Shown: positions 37,263 to 46,348 of the stretch, piece after piece
How the letters are laid out: each line of letters starts with the position of its first letter
How positions within the stretch are numbered: the first letter of the stretch is position 1
NCBI RefSeq assembly: GCF_013364155.1
Contig: NZ_CP054916.1
Coordinates: forward strand, 9,454,001 to 9,518,000
Length of the DNA stretch: 64,000 nucleotides
Source: Streptomyces sp. NA02950
GTDB taxonomy: Bacteria; Actinomycetota; Actinomycetes; Streptomycetales; Streptomycetaceae
Reading direction: 5' to 3'
Program-made: the position numbers and the translations under genes
Notes under the pieces: model-generated
Database searches by the model: none
Seen by the model: the letters and a program-made list of their open reading frames with translations, nothing else
Told to the model about the DNA's origin: nothing

Positions 37263-37839
37263 TGCAGCCCGGTTGCAGGCCGCCGCGGCCGTGAGCCATC
37301 CGCAGCGCGTCGACCACGAGCTCGGCGCGGTGGTGGTCGGCCATCGCGTAGCCGACGACCTCGCGGGTAGCCGGATCCAGCCAGCAGGCCAGATACAATC
37401 AGCCTTCCCTAGTGGGCAGGTAAGTGATGTCCCCGACCAGCCGCGTGCCCGGCCGGTCGGCGGTGAAGTCGCGGCCGATCAGGTCCGGGGCCGGCCGTGC
37501 CTGCTTGTCGGGGCGGGTCGGCGCGCGGCGTCTTCGGCGCGTGACGCCGGCGATGCCGCGTTTCCGCATGATCCGCTCCACCCGCTTGCGGTTGACCGCC
37601 CGTCCCAGTCGCCGCAGTTCGGCGTGCACGCGCGGGACACCGTAGGCGCCCTTCGAAGCCAGATGGATCACGGTGATCTCGTGGGCCAGAGCCTCATCGG
37701 CCCGCTCTCGCGCCGACCGGGCCTGCTCGGCCTCCAGCCAGGCGGAGAACGAGGAGCGGACCACGCCCAGGACGCGGCACAGCAGGGCCACCGGGTGGAC
37801 GGCCTTCTCCGCGGCGACGAACCGGTAGACCTCGTTCAC
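37263..37839 (-). pseudogene. IS3 OrfB, nonsense mutation and 3' truncation
   Basis: Starts at 37839: VYRFVAAEKAVHPVALLCRV, ERIMRKRGIAGVTRRRRRA and GTRLVGDITYLPTREG (first catalytic Asp). A TGA near 37399 replaces the Trp codon expected before LYLACWLDPATREVVGYAMA. The frame then ends at ITHSDG near 37265, where ASCH sequence begins. Confidence 0.85.
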
Positions 37840-37854
37840 CGGTCGCTGTCCTTG

Positions 37855-38134
37855 GCGAAGAAGGCCGCGGCTTTTTCAGAATCTCGATTGTCTTCTGCTG
37901 CTCGGCGTTCTGCCTGCGCAGCTGCCTGAGCTCCTCGCGCTCGGCGCTGGTCAGCTCGCCTGCCCCGCCCTGCCCGCGGTCGATCCGGTCACGCTCGACC
38001 CAGCCGCGCAGGCTCTCCGCACTCACGCCCGGATCCCGCGCGACCTCCGTGATCGTCTTGTCGGAGGAGCGGGCCAACGCGATCGCGTCCCGCTTGAACT
38101 CCTCCGAATACCGCTTCGAGTACTGACGACCCAC
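37855..38134 (-). CDS. IS3-family OrfA
   Basis: HTH_Tnp_1 protein: KRYSEEFKRDAIALARSSDK, SAESLRGWVERDRID and zipper ELRQLRRQNAEQQKTIEILK. Its frame runs on past CTGAAAAAGCC near 37870, an A-rich slippery-type site where a shift would give ILKKAAAFFAKDSDR and a stop before OrfB. The IS end (TGTCACTGGACACCTGGAGA on the minus strand) lies near 38188. Confidence 0.8.
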
Positions 38135-38263
38135 CTGGCACTACTTCCTCTGGAACCTCACGTTCCAGTCTCCAGGTGTCCAGTGACAAGGGGAAGCTTC
38201 AGTTGGCCCTTTCCCCGCTTGGGGGACATGCTGTCCTGCGCCGAGGGGCTCGGACGAAGCGGC

Positions 38264-38905
38264 TCAGATGAGCCCGTGCTCGCGGGCGTACAGGGCGGCC
38301 TGGGTGCGGTCGCGCAGGCCCAGTCGGCTGAGCACGCGGGAGATGTGGTTCTTGACGGTGCCCTCGCTCAGGTAGAGGCGGGCGGCGATCTCCTTGTTCG
38401 TGGAGCCTGCGGAAATGAGCCGGAGCACCTCCGTCTCACGGGGTGTCAGCAGGTCGGGCGCGGGGATGCCGGCCGCCAGCGCGGCCACGACCCCCTGGTC
38501 GAACTGGGCGACGCCCGCGTGCGCCAGACGTACCGCCTGGGCGAGTTCCGCCGCGGGCAGGTTCTTCAGCAGGTAGCCGACCGCACCGGCCTTCAGCGCC
38601 TGTCCCACGTACTCGTCGTCGTTGAAGGTCGTCAGCATCACGATCCGGCACTGGGGCAGTCGGCAGCGGAGCAGCCCCGCGGCGGCTATGCCGTCCATGC
38701 CGGGCATCCGGATGTCCATCAGCACCACGTCGGGGCGGCACTGCTGGGCCTCCTGCACGGCCTCGGCACCGTCGCGTGCACTGCCCACCACCTCGATGCC
38801 GGGCTGGATGCCGAGCAACGCGGCGATGCCCTCGCGGACGAGGTCCTGGTCGTCGACCACGAGGACGCGTACCTCCGGCGCCTCCTGCGCGACGGGCCCG
38901 TTCAC
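38264..38905 (-). CDS. Two-component response regulator, NarL/FixJ family
   Basis: A 213-residue regulator: receiver domain with VLVVDDQDLV, phospho-acceptor Asp in VVLMDIRMPGMDG, Thr in MLTTFNDDEYV and Lys in YLLKNLP; C-terminal LuxR HTH LTPRETEVLRLISAGSTNKE. The GTG at 38905 overlaps the kinase stop by 4 bases (GTGA). Targets are unknown; the nearest candidate is the divergent secreted esterase. Confidence 0.95.
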   Translation of the reverse strand: MNGPVAQEAPEVRVLVVDDQDLVREGIAALLGIQPGIEVVGSARDGAEAVQEAQQCRPDVVLMDIRMPGMDGIAAAGLLRCRLPQCRIVMLTTFNDDEYVGQALKAGAVGYLLKNLPAAELAQAVRLAHAGVAQFDQGVVAALAAGIPAPDLLTPRETEVLRLISAGSTNKEIAARLYLSEGTVKNHISRVLSRLGLRDRTQAALYAREHGLI

Positions 38906-39987
38906 CACGGCACCTCCACCGTAAGGGTGGTGCCCCGGTCTGAACTGCGCAGGTCCACCGCCCCGCCGGCCAGGCGGACCCGCTCTCGCAGCCCGGTCAG
39001 ACCGAAGCCCTCCTCGGCTTTGCCCAGTCCGTTGCCGTTGTCCGTGACGCACAGGCGCGCGCCCTGGTCGTCGTAGCGGACCGTCACAGCGATCTCGGTT
39101 GCGCCGGAATGCCGGCAGGCGTTGGTGAGGCCCTCCTGTGCCGCCCGGTACAGCACCAGCAGCGGCCGCCGCTCGGTGCCCGACACATCCAGGGAGATCC
39201 GGCCGCCGCCGACGTCCAGGTGATGGACGAGGTCGGCCAGCGCCCAGGAGAGGCCGACCGGCTCGGACTCCGCCTCGGGGCCCAGGGTCCGCACGGAGGC
39301 CCGTACCTCGTCCAGCGCCCGGTTCGCGGACCAGCGGGCGTGTGACACGGCCTGTGCGGAGCCTGCCGGATCGAGCGCGGCGAACGCCTCTGCCTTCTCC
39401 AACTGGATGCCGATCGCCGTCAGATGGTGCCCGAGACTGTCGTGGATCTCGCGGGCCAGCCGGTTGCGCTCGCGGGCCGCCGACAGTTGCGCCACCTGCG
39501 CGAGGGTGCCCTCCAGCCGGTCGCGGGCCTGCTGCTCCCGCACGACCACCGCCGCCGTCGCCAGCGCGAGGACGACGCCCAGGGCGAACATCAGCAGGTC
39601 CGAGATGTACTCGACGCGTACCTGCCAGCCCGGCACCCACAGGGTGAACGCGCCCGCCAACAGGACCACACAGCCCGCCCCCAGCGCGATCCCGGCGGTC
39701 GGCCCGAACGCGAAGAACCCCAGGAACGGGATCAGCACGAACAGCACCCGCGACAGCCCAGAGGTGTCGAAAGCCGCCACCGCGCAGAGCAGCGCAGTCC
39801 TGAGGGCGAACACGACGCCCGCCGGCATCCGCCACTCCCGCCCGTCGAGGGCCGCCAGCGCGCCCAGCAGCGCCGCGAACGCGGCCGTGCGCGCGTCGAA
39901 GCCAGGACCGATCGCGGCGTAGTAGAGCCCCCCTGCGAACACCACCCCGTACAGGACGGCGGGTATCCAGGGCGCGGGACGCGGCAT
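38902..39987 (-). CDS. Sensor histidine kinase, HisKA_3 family
   Basis: A 361-residue kinase: about five or six N-terminal membrane helices (residues 10-150), phospho-acceptor His in AREIHDSLGHHLTAIGIQLE, and a HATPase_c domain with LTNACRHSG (N box) and VTDNGNGL (G1). Paired with the overlapping response regulator. Its start lies 210 bases from the divergent esterase gene. Confidence 0.95.
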   Translation of the reverse strand: MPRPAPWIPAVLYGVVFAGGLYYAAIGPGFDARTAAFAALLGALAALDGREWRMPAGVVFALRTALLCAVAAFDTSGLSRVLFVLIPFLGFFAFGPTAGIALGAGCVVLLAGAFTLWVPGWQVRVEYISDLLMFALGVVLALATAAVVVREQQARDRLEGTLAQVAQLSAARERNRLAREIHDSLGHHLTAIGIQLEKAEAFAALDPAGSAQAVSHARWSANRALDEVRASVRTLGPEAESEPVGLSWALADLVHHLDVGGGRISLDVSGTERRPLLVLYRAAQEGLTNACRHSGATEIAVTVRYDDQGARLCVTDNGNGLGKAEEGFGLTGLRERVRLAGGAVDLRSSDRGTTLTVEVPW

Positions 39988-40196
39988 CGGGCCTCCTCGG
40001 CAATCCCATGCGCACGCACGGTCCCAGCAGCGTACGCGGGCGCGCGACGTATCTGCACCAGGCGGCCGGCCGGCTTACGAAGTGTGGCCGAAGGTCATGT
40101 GCCCTCCGGTCCCGCCGCCCCTGCCTTTTCGTACTTACCCCCGATGACCTGTCATTCCTAGATTTCTCAGCGTCACCACGTACGAGATGAGGACCC

Positions 40197-41474
40197 ATGT
40201 ACCTACGTTCCGTGGCCATCGCACCCCTGCTGATGGCAACCGTCCTGGCCGTCCCGGCGGCCGGCCGGACCGGCCCCGCCGACATACGGGTACCCGGGGC
40301 CGAGTACACCGTCTCCGCCCGCCTCGCCGATCTGACCACCACGGGCACAAAGCTCACCGGGCACACCGATCCCGCCGACTGGGCGGGCCTGGAAGCCCCC
40401 GGGACCACGACCCCATCCGGAGTCCCCGGCGTCCAGATCGACGGCTACTTCCCCGACAGCTCCAAGACCAACACCAACCACGGCTGGAAACACGACAGCC
40501 AGTTCGTCATCCGGCTGCCTGACCAGTGGAACGGCGGGCTCGTCGTCGCAGGGCCGCCGGGGCTGCGTGAGCAGTACGCCAACGACCGAATCATCAGTGA
40601 CCAGATCCTCGCGAAGGGCTACGCCTACGCGGCCACCGACAAGGGGAACACCGGCCCCGAGATCTACAAGGACGGGGACCGCCCCGGCGACGCCATCATG
40701 GAATGGCACCGCAGGGTCACCGAACTCACCCTCGCCGCCAAGCAGGTGACGGGCCAGCACTACGGCCGTACTCCGCGCCACACCTACGCCGCCGGCCTCT
40801 CCGCGGGCGGCTACCTCGTGCGCTGGCAGCTCGAACACCGGCCCGGCCTCTACACCGGCGGCCTCGACTGGAACTCCCTCACCTTCACCACCGACGGAGG
40901 TCTGCTCGCCACCCTCCCCCCGGCCCTGCGCGCCTACCCCCGTTCCAAGGAGGGTGACCGCTCCGCCCACGCCGAAATGCTCGCCGCCGGCTATCCCGAG
41001 GGCTCCGAGCGTCAGTGGGAATGGCACCACAAGAATCAATGGGACCTCCTCCAGCGGGTGGTCCGCGAGGAGCTCGACCCCGACTACGACGGGCCCGCCC
41101 AGGCAGGCACCCCGTTCTGCCCCGAAGGAACCGGTGCCGGCTGCGACACCGACTACGACTTCGCGTCCCGCCCGCGGGCGGTGCACAAGGCCGTGAAACG
41201 GATCGCGCTCACCGGCAGCATCCGGCGCCCGCTCATCAGCATCCAGGGCAGCCTCGACGCCCTTACCCCGCCGGCCGCCTTCGGCGACGTCTACCACCGC
41301 ATGGTCGCCCACGCGGGACGCGCCGGCCTGCACCGCTGCGTCATGGTCCCCGGCGGTGCGCACACCGACGGCCTAGTTGCGCTCGACCAGGACCACCTGC
41401 GCCCGATGCTCGGCAACTTCACAGCGGCCCTGAATGATCTCGAGGCATGGACGCGGCCCTCCTCAACCTCCTGA
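40197..41474 (+). CDS. Secreted alpha/beta-hydrolase (tannase/feruloyl-esterase-like)
   Basis: A 425-residue protein: an N-terminal signal (VAIAPLLMATVLAVPAAG), then an alpha/beta-hydrolase with the nucleophile elbow AGLSAGGYLV (Ser near 202), an Asp in QGSLDALTPP and a His in VPGGAHTDG. An internal lid carries two Cys (TPFCPEGTGAGCDTDYDF) that may bind Ca2+ as in tannases. It is an extracellular esterase; the substrate is not known. The start is at 40197, and the gene is divergent from the histidine kinase. Confidence 0.85.
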   Translation: MYLRSVAIAPLLMATVLAVPAAGRTGPADIRVPGAEYTVSARLADLTTTGTKLTGHTDPADWAGLEAPGTTTPSGVPGVQIDGYFPDSSKTNTNHGWKHDSQFVIRLPDQWNGGLVVAGPPGLREQYANDRIISDQILAKGYAYAATDKGNTGPEIYKDGDRPGDAIMEWHRRVTELTLAAKQVTGQHYGRTPRHTYAAGLSAGGYLVRWQLEHRPGLYTGGLDWNSLTFTTDGGLLATLPPALRAYPRSKEGDRSAHAEMLAAGYPEGSERQWEWHHKNQWDLLQRVVREELDPDYDGPAQAGTPFCPEGTGAGCDTDYDFASRPRAVHKAVKRIALTGSIRRPLISIQGSLDALTPPAAFGDVYHRMVAHAGRAGLHRCVMVPGGAHTDGLVALDQDHLRPMLGNFTAALNDLEAWTRPSSTS

Positions 41475-41560
41475 CGACCTCACCCCTGAAACTGCCTCAG
41501 CAAGGGGACCCATGGGGAGTGTCCAAGAGACGGCGGATCCGATGATCAAGGAGGCGCCTG

Positions 41561-41912
41561 ATGAGCGAGGCCATCACCGAGCACGAGGTTGTGGACGAGC
41601 CGATCGCCGAGTCGGCTGCGGAGGCCGTGTCGGACGAGCGGTTGATCGCGATGCTGGTCGACCGCGCCTGTACTGACGGGCTGCAGTTGACCGGGGCGGG
41701 TGGGCTGCTGCAGCAGCTGGCCAAGCGGGTCCTGGAGTCCGCCCTGGAGGGCGAGATCACCGGCCACCTCGGCTGTGACAAGCACGACGTGGCGGGCCGG
41801 AGCAGCGGCAACTCCCGTAACGGCACCCGCTCGAAGACCGTGCTGACCGACGTCGGCCCGGTCGAGGTGAAGGGTGCCCCGCGATGTGGCCGGCGCCTTC
41901 GAGCCGCAGATC
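41561..41912 (+). pseudogene. IS256-family transposase N-terminal fragment
   Basis: AAGGAGG precedes ATG 41561. It reads LLQQLAKRVLESALEGEITG and LTDVGPVEVKGA, then shifts frame near 41880 to PRDVAGAFEPQIV. It is cut at 41912 and followed directly by a DUF5131 fragment in the same frame. Confidence 0.82.
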
Positions 41913-42065
41913 GTCGGGCCCTTGGACGGGCTGGACCTGACGGGCATTCACTGGGTGATCGCCGGAGGCGAGTCCGGCCCCCGCTTCCGCCCCATGGAGC
42001 AGGAGTGGGTCACGGGGATCCGGGACGCCTGCCTGCAGGCCGACGTGGCCTTCTTCTTCAAACTT
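41913..42065 (+). pseudogene. DUF5131 fragment A (middle C-terminal part)
   Basis: GPLDGLDLTGIHWVIAGGES, then RFRPMEQEWVTGIRDACLQA and DVAFFFK. It matches the late part of DUF5131 (compare LSGIDWVIVGGESGSAHRPL in the intact gene). It stops after FFFK, where unrelated sequence starts. The missing tail (QWGGRTPKASGRHLQGRTWD) is found at 50036. Confidence 0.8.
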
Positions 42066-42109
42066 CTCTGCACCAAGCCGATGGGCACGGTCGCTGTCGG
42101 TGGTGCGCG

Positions 42110-42985
42110 GTGAGTACCGGAACGGCTATCGAGTGGACCGAGGTCACCTGGAATCCGGCGACCGGGTGCGATCGCATCTCGCCGGGCTGCGATCACTGCT
42201 ATGCGCTGACCCTGGCGAAGCGGCTGAAGGCAATGGGCCAGGAAAAATACCAGCGCGACGGTGATCCGCGGACCAGCGGCCCTGGGTTCGGGGTCACGGT
42301 GCACGAGGACTCCTTGTTCGATCCGCTGCGGTGGCGTCGGCCGCGCAAGGTGTTTGTGAACTCCATGAGCGATATCGGCCACGCTCGTGTCCCCAGGGAA
42401 TTCGTGGCCAGGATCTTCGCGACGATGGCGCTGGCGCCGCAGCACCAGTTCCAGGTGCTCACCAAGAGGCCACGGCGTCTGCGTTACCTGCTGGAATCGC
42501 AGAAGTTCGTGGACGCGGTCTGGGTCGAGATGGAGCGATTGTCGACGGACGGTGCTGTTCCGCTGCCGAGGCCCGTGCGTGAGGACGTGCGCAAGCGTGT
42601 CGCCAATTGGGGCGCCTTGAGTCCGTGGCCGTTGTCCAACGTGTGGGTTGGCACCTCGATCGAGTCGGATGAGTACTGCTGGCGGGCTGACGAGCTGCGG
42701 GGTATCCCGGCTGCTGTCCGGTTCTTGTCGCTGGAGCCGTTGCTGGGGCCGGTGCCGTCCCTGGAGCTGTCGGGGATCGACTGGGTGATCGTCGGCGGCG
42801 AGAGCGGCTCGGCTCACCGGCCGCTGGACTTGGCCTGGGTCCGCGACATTCGAGACCGGTGTGTCGAGCTTCGGGTGGCTCTGTTCTTCAAGCAGGTCGG
42901 TGGGCTGACGCCGAAGGCCGGCGGTCGTCTGCTCGATGGCCGGACCTGGGATGAGTATCCCGCCGCGGCGGCCGTGGTGGGGTGA
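42110..42985 (+). CDS. DUF5131 protein (phage Gp37/Gp68-like, three-Cys motif)
   Basis: A 291-residue protein. The three-Cys motif is Cys20, Cys27 and Cys30 (GCDRISPGCDHCYA), similar in shape to a radical-SAM cluster site; other conserved parts are KVFVNSMSDIGHA, VLTKRPRRL, WVGTSIES and WDEYP. The family is paired with TcmP proteins, and a TcmP gene lies at 50110. The biochemical role is unknown; a mobile or defence-type role has been suggested for such pairs. Start GTG 42110 directly follows the inserted DNA behind fragment A. It is intact and of normal length. Confidence 0.9.
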   Translation: MSTGTAIEWTEVTWNPATGCDRISPGCDHCYALTLAKRLKAMGQEKYQRDGDPRTSGPGFGVTVHEDSLFDPLRWRRPRKVFVNSMSDIGHARVPREFVARIFATMALAPQHQFQVLTKRPRRLRYLLESQKFVDAVWVEMERLSTDGAVPLPRPVREDVRKRVANWGALSPWPLSNVWVGTSIESDEYCWRADELRGIPAAVRFLSLEPLLGPVPSLELSGIDWVIVGGESGSAHRPLDLAWVRDIRDRCVELRVALFFKQVGGLTPKAGGRLLDGRTWDEYPAAAAVVG

Positions 42986-43068
42986 CCCGGATGTGGCGCT
43001 GAGTGACTCTCGGGCCTTGCCCTTCGTGATATGCCGACGGTACAGCGGTTATCGGCAAGGTTGATCTT

Positions 43069-44418
43069 GAAGGCGGAGGGCCCGCAGCACATGGCGGTTT
43101 CTAGGGGTCGTTGTAACACGTGGTCGTGTTGATCAGGCCGCGAGCAGTTTATGCAGGCGCTCGGCTGGGGTTTCCCAGCCGAGCGTTTTGCGTGGGCGGC
43201 GGTTGAGCTGGTCGGCGACGGCGGCCAGGTGCTCGGGGCCGTGGGCGGACAGGTCGGTGCCCTTGGGGAAGTACTGACGGAGCAGTCCGTTGGTGTTCTC
43301 GTTCGAGCCGCGCTGCCAGGGGCTGGCGGGGTCGCAGAAGTAGACCGGGATGTCGGTGGCGAGGGTGAACTCGCCGTGGCGGGCCATCTCGCTGCCCTGG
43401 TCCCAGGTCAGGGACCGTTTCAGCTGGGCGGGCAGGGTCTGGACTGTGGTTGTCAGCGCTCCCAGGACGGCCTCGGCGCCGTGGTCGCCGGGCAGATGCA
43501 GGAGCATGGCGTAGCGGGTCGCGCGTTCCACCAGGGTGCCGATCGCGGACTTCCCGTCCTTGCCGATGATCAGGTCGCCTTCCCAGTGGCCGGGCAGGGC
43601 CCGGTCCTCGGCCTCGGCGGGCCGTTCGCTGATCATCACCATCGGGGTGGTGAACCGCGGCTGGCGGCAGTTGGCCTGCTTCTGCGGCTTGCGGCGGGCC
43701 CGCCCCGAGCGCAGGGTGCCGGCGAGCTCGCGCCGTAGCCGGCCTCTGCCCTGGACGTAAAGGGCCTGGTAGACGGTCTCGTGGACCACGTGCATCTCCG
43801 GCCGGTCGGGGAACTGTGCCCGCAGAGCGTGGCATACCTGCTCCGGGCTCCACTTCTCGTCCAGCATCGCCTGGACGGCGGCCCGCAGCTCGGGGTTCTC
43901 GCTGATCTTCCGGCGCTTGGGGCGGGGCCGGCGGGCATCCGCGCGGGCCTGGGCCGCGTAGGGCCGGTACTGACCGCTGCCCGGGTGCCGGTTGCGGCGG
44001 ATCTCCCGGCTGATCGTGGACGGACTGCGGCCCAGCTCGGCCGCGATCGCCCGGACCGTCGCCTTCTCACGCAGCCGGTCGGCGATGTGGATCCGGTCGG
44101 CCTCGCACAGGTACCGCGACGGCGCAGAAGGCGGCCCCACCGAGTTGATCGGTGGGGCCGCCTTGTTGCTGCCGGACACGCCGCGTCCGTAGCGCCAGCG
44201 TTTCCCGGTCCGCCGGTTGATCCCGACAATCCGGCACGCTTCCGTGTTGCTCACGCCCTGCTGCATGAGCCGGAAGTATGCCTCCCGCTCACGAGTGAGC
44301 TTCCTGGGTCCCTGCGGCTGCCGGTCCTCACGGATCTCGAAGTCCATGCCACCCCTTGAGCTGGGGTGTTGCAACGACTCCTAGAACCCAAGCATGGGCT
44401 GGGGCCCTCTCTGTTCAA
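43069..44418. mobile_element. IS30-family insertion sequence
   Basis: An intact transposase between long imperfect inverted ends. The core TTCTAGG(G/A)GTCGTTG(T/C)AACAC is at 43099 and reverse-complemented at 44387; similarity continues outward through GAGGGCCC, so the outer limits are approximate. Confidence 0.8.
43133..44347 (-). CDS. IS30-family transposase
   Basis: A 404-residue transposase: HTH_38 (IAAELGRSPSTISREIRRNR), then an rve-type core with GHWEGDLIIG (Asp), LTWDQGSEMA (Asp) and GSNENTNGLLRQYFPKG (Glu). ATG at 44347 is chosen because the reading before it (to 44374) lies in the terminal repeat. It looks intact. Confidence 0.95.
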   Translation of the reverse strand: MDFEIREDRQPQGPRKLTREREAYFRLMQQGVSNTEACRIVGINRRTGKRWRYGRGVSGSNKAAPPINSVGPPSAPSRYLCEADRIHIADRLREKATVRAIAAELGRSPSTISREIRRNRHPGSGQYRPYAAQARADARRPRPKRRKISENPELRAAVQAMLDEKWSPEQVCHALRAQFPDRPEMHVVHETVYQALYVQGRGRLRRELAGTLRSGRARRKPQKQANCRQPRFTTPMVMISERPAEAEDRALPGHWEGDLIIGKDGKSAIGTLVERATRYAMLLHLPGDHGAEAVLGALTTTVQTLPAQLKRSLTWDQGSEMARHGEFTLATDIPVYFCDPASPWQRGSNENTNGLLRQYFPKGTDLSAHGPEHLAAVADQLNRRPRKTLGWETPAERLHKLLAA

Positions 44419-44437
44419 GGGAACGAAGTCACTCAAC

Positions 44438-44974
44438 TCAGCACATGGTGACCGTGGCCGTGGCATCCGCGATGCGCGCGGACTGGTACCCGGGCCTGGC
44501 GTAGGAGTTCCCGTTCTTGTCCGTCACGTAGAGCGTGGCTTGGGCGCCGCTGGTGCGGAAGGTGTACTCGCCGTAGCCCTGGCAGGTGAAGCGGAATGGA
44601 CGTGAGGTGACTACCCCGTCCAAAGGAACATCGAGGAAGAACGGCCCCGACTTGATGACGTCGCCCCCCTTGAGGATCTCGAATTGGCCTGAGATCCAAC
44701 ACGGGCTCGCGCTCCAGCCGATCGTCTGGCCAGCCCAGCACTTCGCGTCAGCTTCGCCGTTGGGGCCCCCGTAGTTGCCCACACAGATTTTCCATTCGGC
44801 CGCTGTCCAATTGTCTGAACTACGGTTGTCGGTCTTCTGGCTGCATCCCTCTGCTGCGAGACGGGAACTGGCGGCGGCCTGAGCAGGGACAGGGCCTGCC
44901 ACGAGCACGAAGAGACCTGCCAGCAGAACGCTGGCCAGTGCGGCTGAGAGCCGTCTTCCTTCGAGAAGTGTCAT
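44438..44974 (-). CDS. Secreted Cys-rich protein of unknown function
   Basis: A 178-residue protein: Sec signal peptide 1-34 (LLAGLFVLVAGPVPAQA), then a beta-rich mature part with six Cys (GCSQ, KICVGN, AKCWAG, SPCWISG, FTCQGYGEY, TVTMC) that could form three disulfides. I do not recognise a family. It lies directly beside the IS30 end, whose insertion may have changed its downstream flank. Confidence 0.78.
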   Translation of the reverse strand: MTLLEGRRLSAALASVLLAGLFVLVAGPVPAQAAASSRLAAEGCSQKTDNRSSDNWTAAEWKICVGNYGGPNGEADAKCWAGQTIGWSASPCWISGQFEILKGGDVIKSGPFFLDVPLDGVVTSRPFRFTCQGYGEYTFRTSGAQATLYVTDKNGNSYARPGYQSARIADATATVTMC

Positions 44975-45358
44975 GTCTCATGGATAGTGGCCGACAGCCG
45001 ATCCGCGGTGACCTAACTGCATCAAACCCCCTGGAAGGGCGATATTTAGCTGCATCACGCCCCTGAGAAACGCCTGGCCGTCCGGGAGGAGCAGGCCCCG
45101 CCTACCTTCGGTTGGTAGGGCCGGCCCGGCGGGAGGCACGGACCAGCGCTCGTGTCGATCCCCTCAGGGTGGGACAGCGCTTCCGGTCAAAGCGCTGGCG
45201 GCCGAGGCGCTCCGGCCTCCGTCTCTGCAACGAGATAGGAGACTAAACGCGTATGTACTGACTTATTTGATGTCAAGACAGATGTTCGCGTGCATTATCG
45301 CTCATCCCGGTGGGGAGGACGGCAGCCACTACCGGTTCGAGAAAGGGGTGCACTCGGC
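44975..45358. other. Intergenic region between divergent secreted-protein and tectonin genes
   Basis: No gene is supported. It contains two similar 14-base strings (CTGCATCAAACCCC near 45018 and CTGCATCACGCCCC near 45051), GC-rich hairpins near 45185-45225, and an AT-rich part at 45240-45300 that may hold the promoter of the tectonin-like gene. Confidence 0.35.
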
Positions 45359-46070
45359 ATGGCGGATTGGGTGAAGGTCGCGGGCAGTCTCAGCGCCATC
45401 TCCGCGGGGTCCAGGACGACGGTGTGGGGCGTCGACCGGGCGAGCGCTGTCCACCGGTACACCAACTACGACGCCGGTCCTTTCATCAACATCCCCGGGG
45501 GGGCTGAGTGACATCGGTGCCGCGGCAGACGGCACCGTGTGGGGAGTCAACGGCAGCAACCAGATCTACCGGTACACCGGAGACCAGGGGACCACGAACT
45601 GGGTGGGCATCAACGGGAGCCTGGTCCGCATCGACGCGGGCTCCCGGACGAACGTGTGGGGAGTGGACACCGCCGGCGCCATCTACCGGTACACCAACAA
45701 CGACGCCAACCCGTGGCTCAAGATCTCTGGCGTCGCCACCGACATCGGCGCAGGAGCCGACGGCACCGTGTGGCACGTCAACGCCGGCAACCAGATCTAC
45801 CGGTACATCGGGGACCAGGACAGCTCGACCACGTGGAAGAGCGTCCCCGGCAGCCTCAAGCGCATCGCGGTGGGCTCCAGGACGAACGTGTGGGGCGTCG
45901 ATCCCGCCGGCAGCATCTACCGGTACACCAACAACGACTCCAGCGGCGGCAACCCGTGGGTCAAGATCCCCGGATCCGCCACCGACATCGCCGCGGGCGC
46001 CGACGGCACCGTGTGGCACGTCACCAGCGCCGGCGAGATCTACCGGTACACCGGCGACCAGCCGAGCTGA
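45359..46070 (+). pseudogene. Tectonin-like beta-propeller protein, split by a 7-G homopolymer
   Basis: About 235 residues of tandem propeller blades, each with GS(R)TNVWGVD...IYRYT or DGTVWHVN...IYRYTGDQ; seven blade motifs are readable. The first part (ATG 45359, VKVAGSLSAISAGSRTTVWG) stops at a TGA after the G run at 45497-45503. With six Gs instead of seven the frame continues as LSDIGAAADGTVWGVN and stays open to 46070. Tectonins bind lipopolysaccharide or glycans. There is no signal peptide. The lesion may be phase variation, a sequencing error or decay. Confidence 0.8.
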
Positions 46071-46084
46071 TTCCGGCTCCGTGC

Positions 46085-46113
46085 GCGCCCCGGGCCGGGA
46101 TGGGCCGGGGCGC
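46085..46113. terminator. Hairpin after the tectonin-like gene
   Basis: GCGCCCCGG - 11-base loop - CCGGGGCGC, a perfect 9-bp stem 15 bases after the stop. Confidence 0.65.
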
Positions 46114-46172
46114 CCACGGATTACTTGGTCGGCCCTCCGCGTCGTCCCTCGCGCTTGGCCAGGCTCTCCCAG

Positions 46173-46223
46173 CCCGGCGTCCCTCCCGGACAACGATCTA
46201 GCCTTCGGGAGGGACGCCGGGCC
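46173..46223. terminator. 17-bp perfect hairpin between convergent genes
   Basis: Arms at 46173-46189 and 46207-46223 (GCCCGGCGTCCCTCCCG and its exact complement), loop 17 bases. It lies between the tectonin-like gene and the 3' end of the large recombinase, so it can act as a bidirectional terminator; an element-end role is possible. Confidence 0.6.
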
Positions 46224-46348
46224 CGTGCCTATGCCTTCGAACCGGCCCTCTCCTGCTGCTACCCCTGCTCCACCCAGAACTGGCCCTTCATGAGCCGCGC
46301 GTGCTGCTGATCTGGGAGCCGCCGGAGTCATACGCCGCAGCTGGAGTG

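Noticed and set aside
36673..37929. 418-codon plus-strand gene
   Set aside because: A chance read-through of an inverted repeat, IS5 antisense, an ASCH fragment and IS3 antisense; only the ASCH part is in its coding frame.
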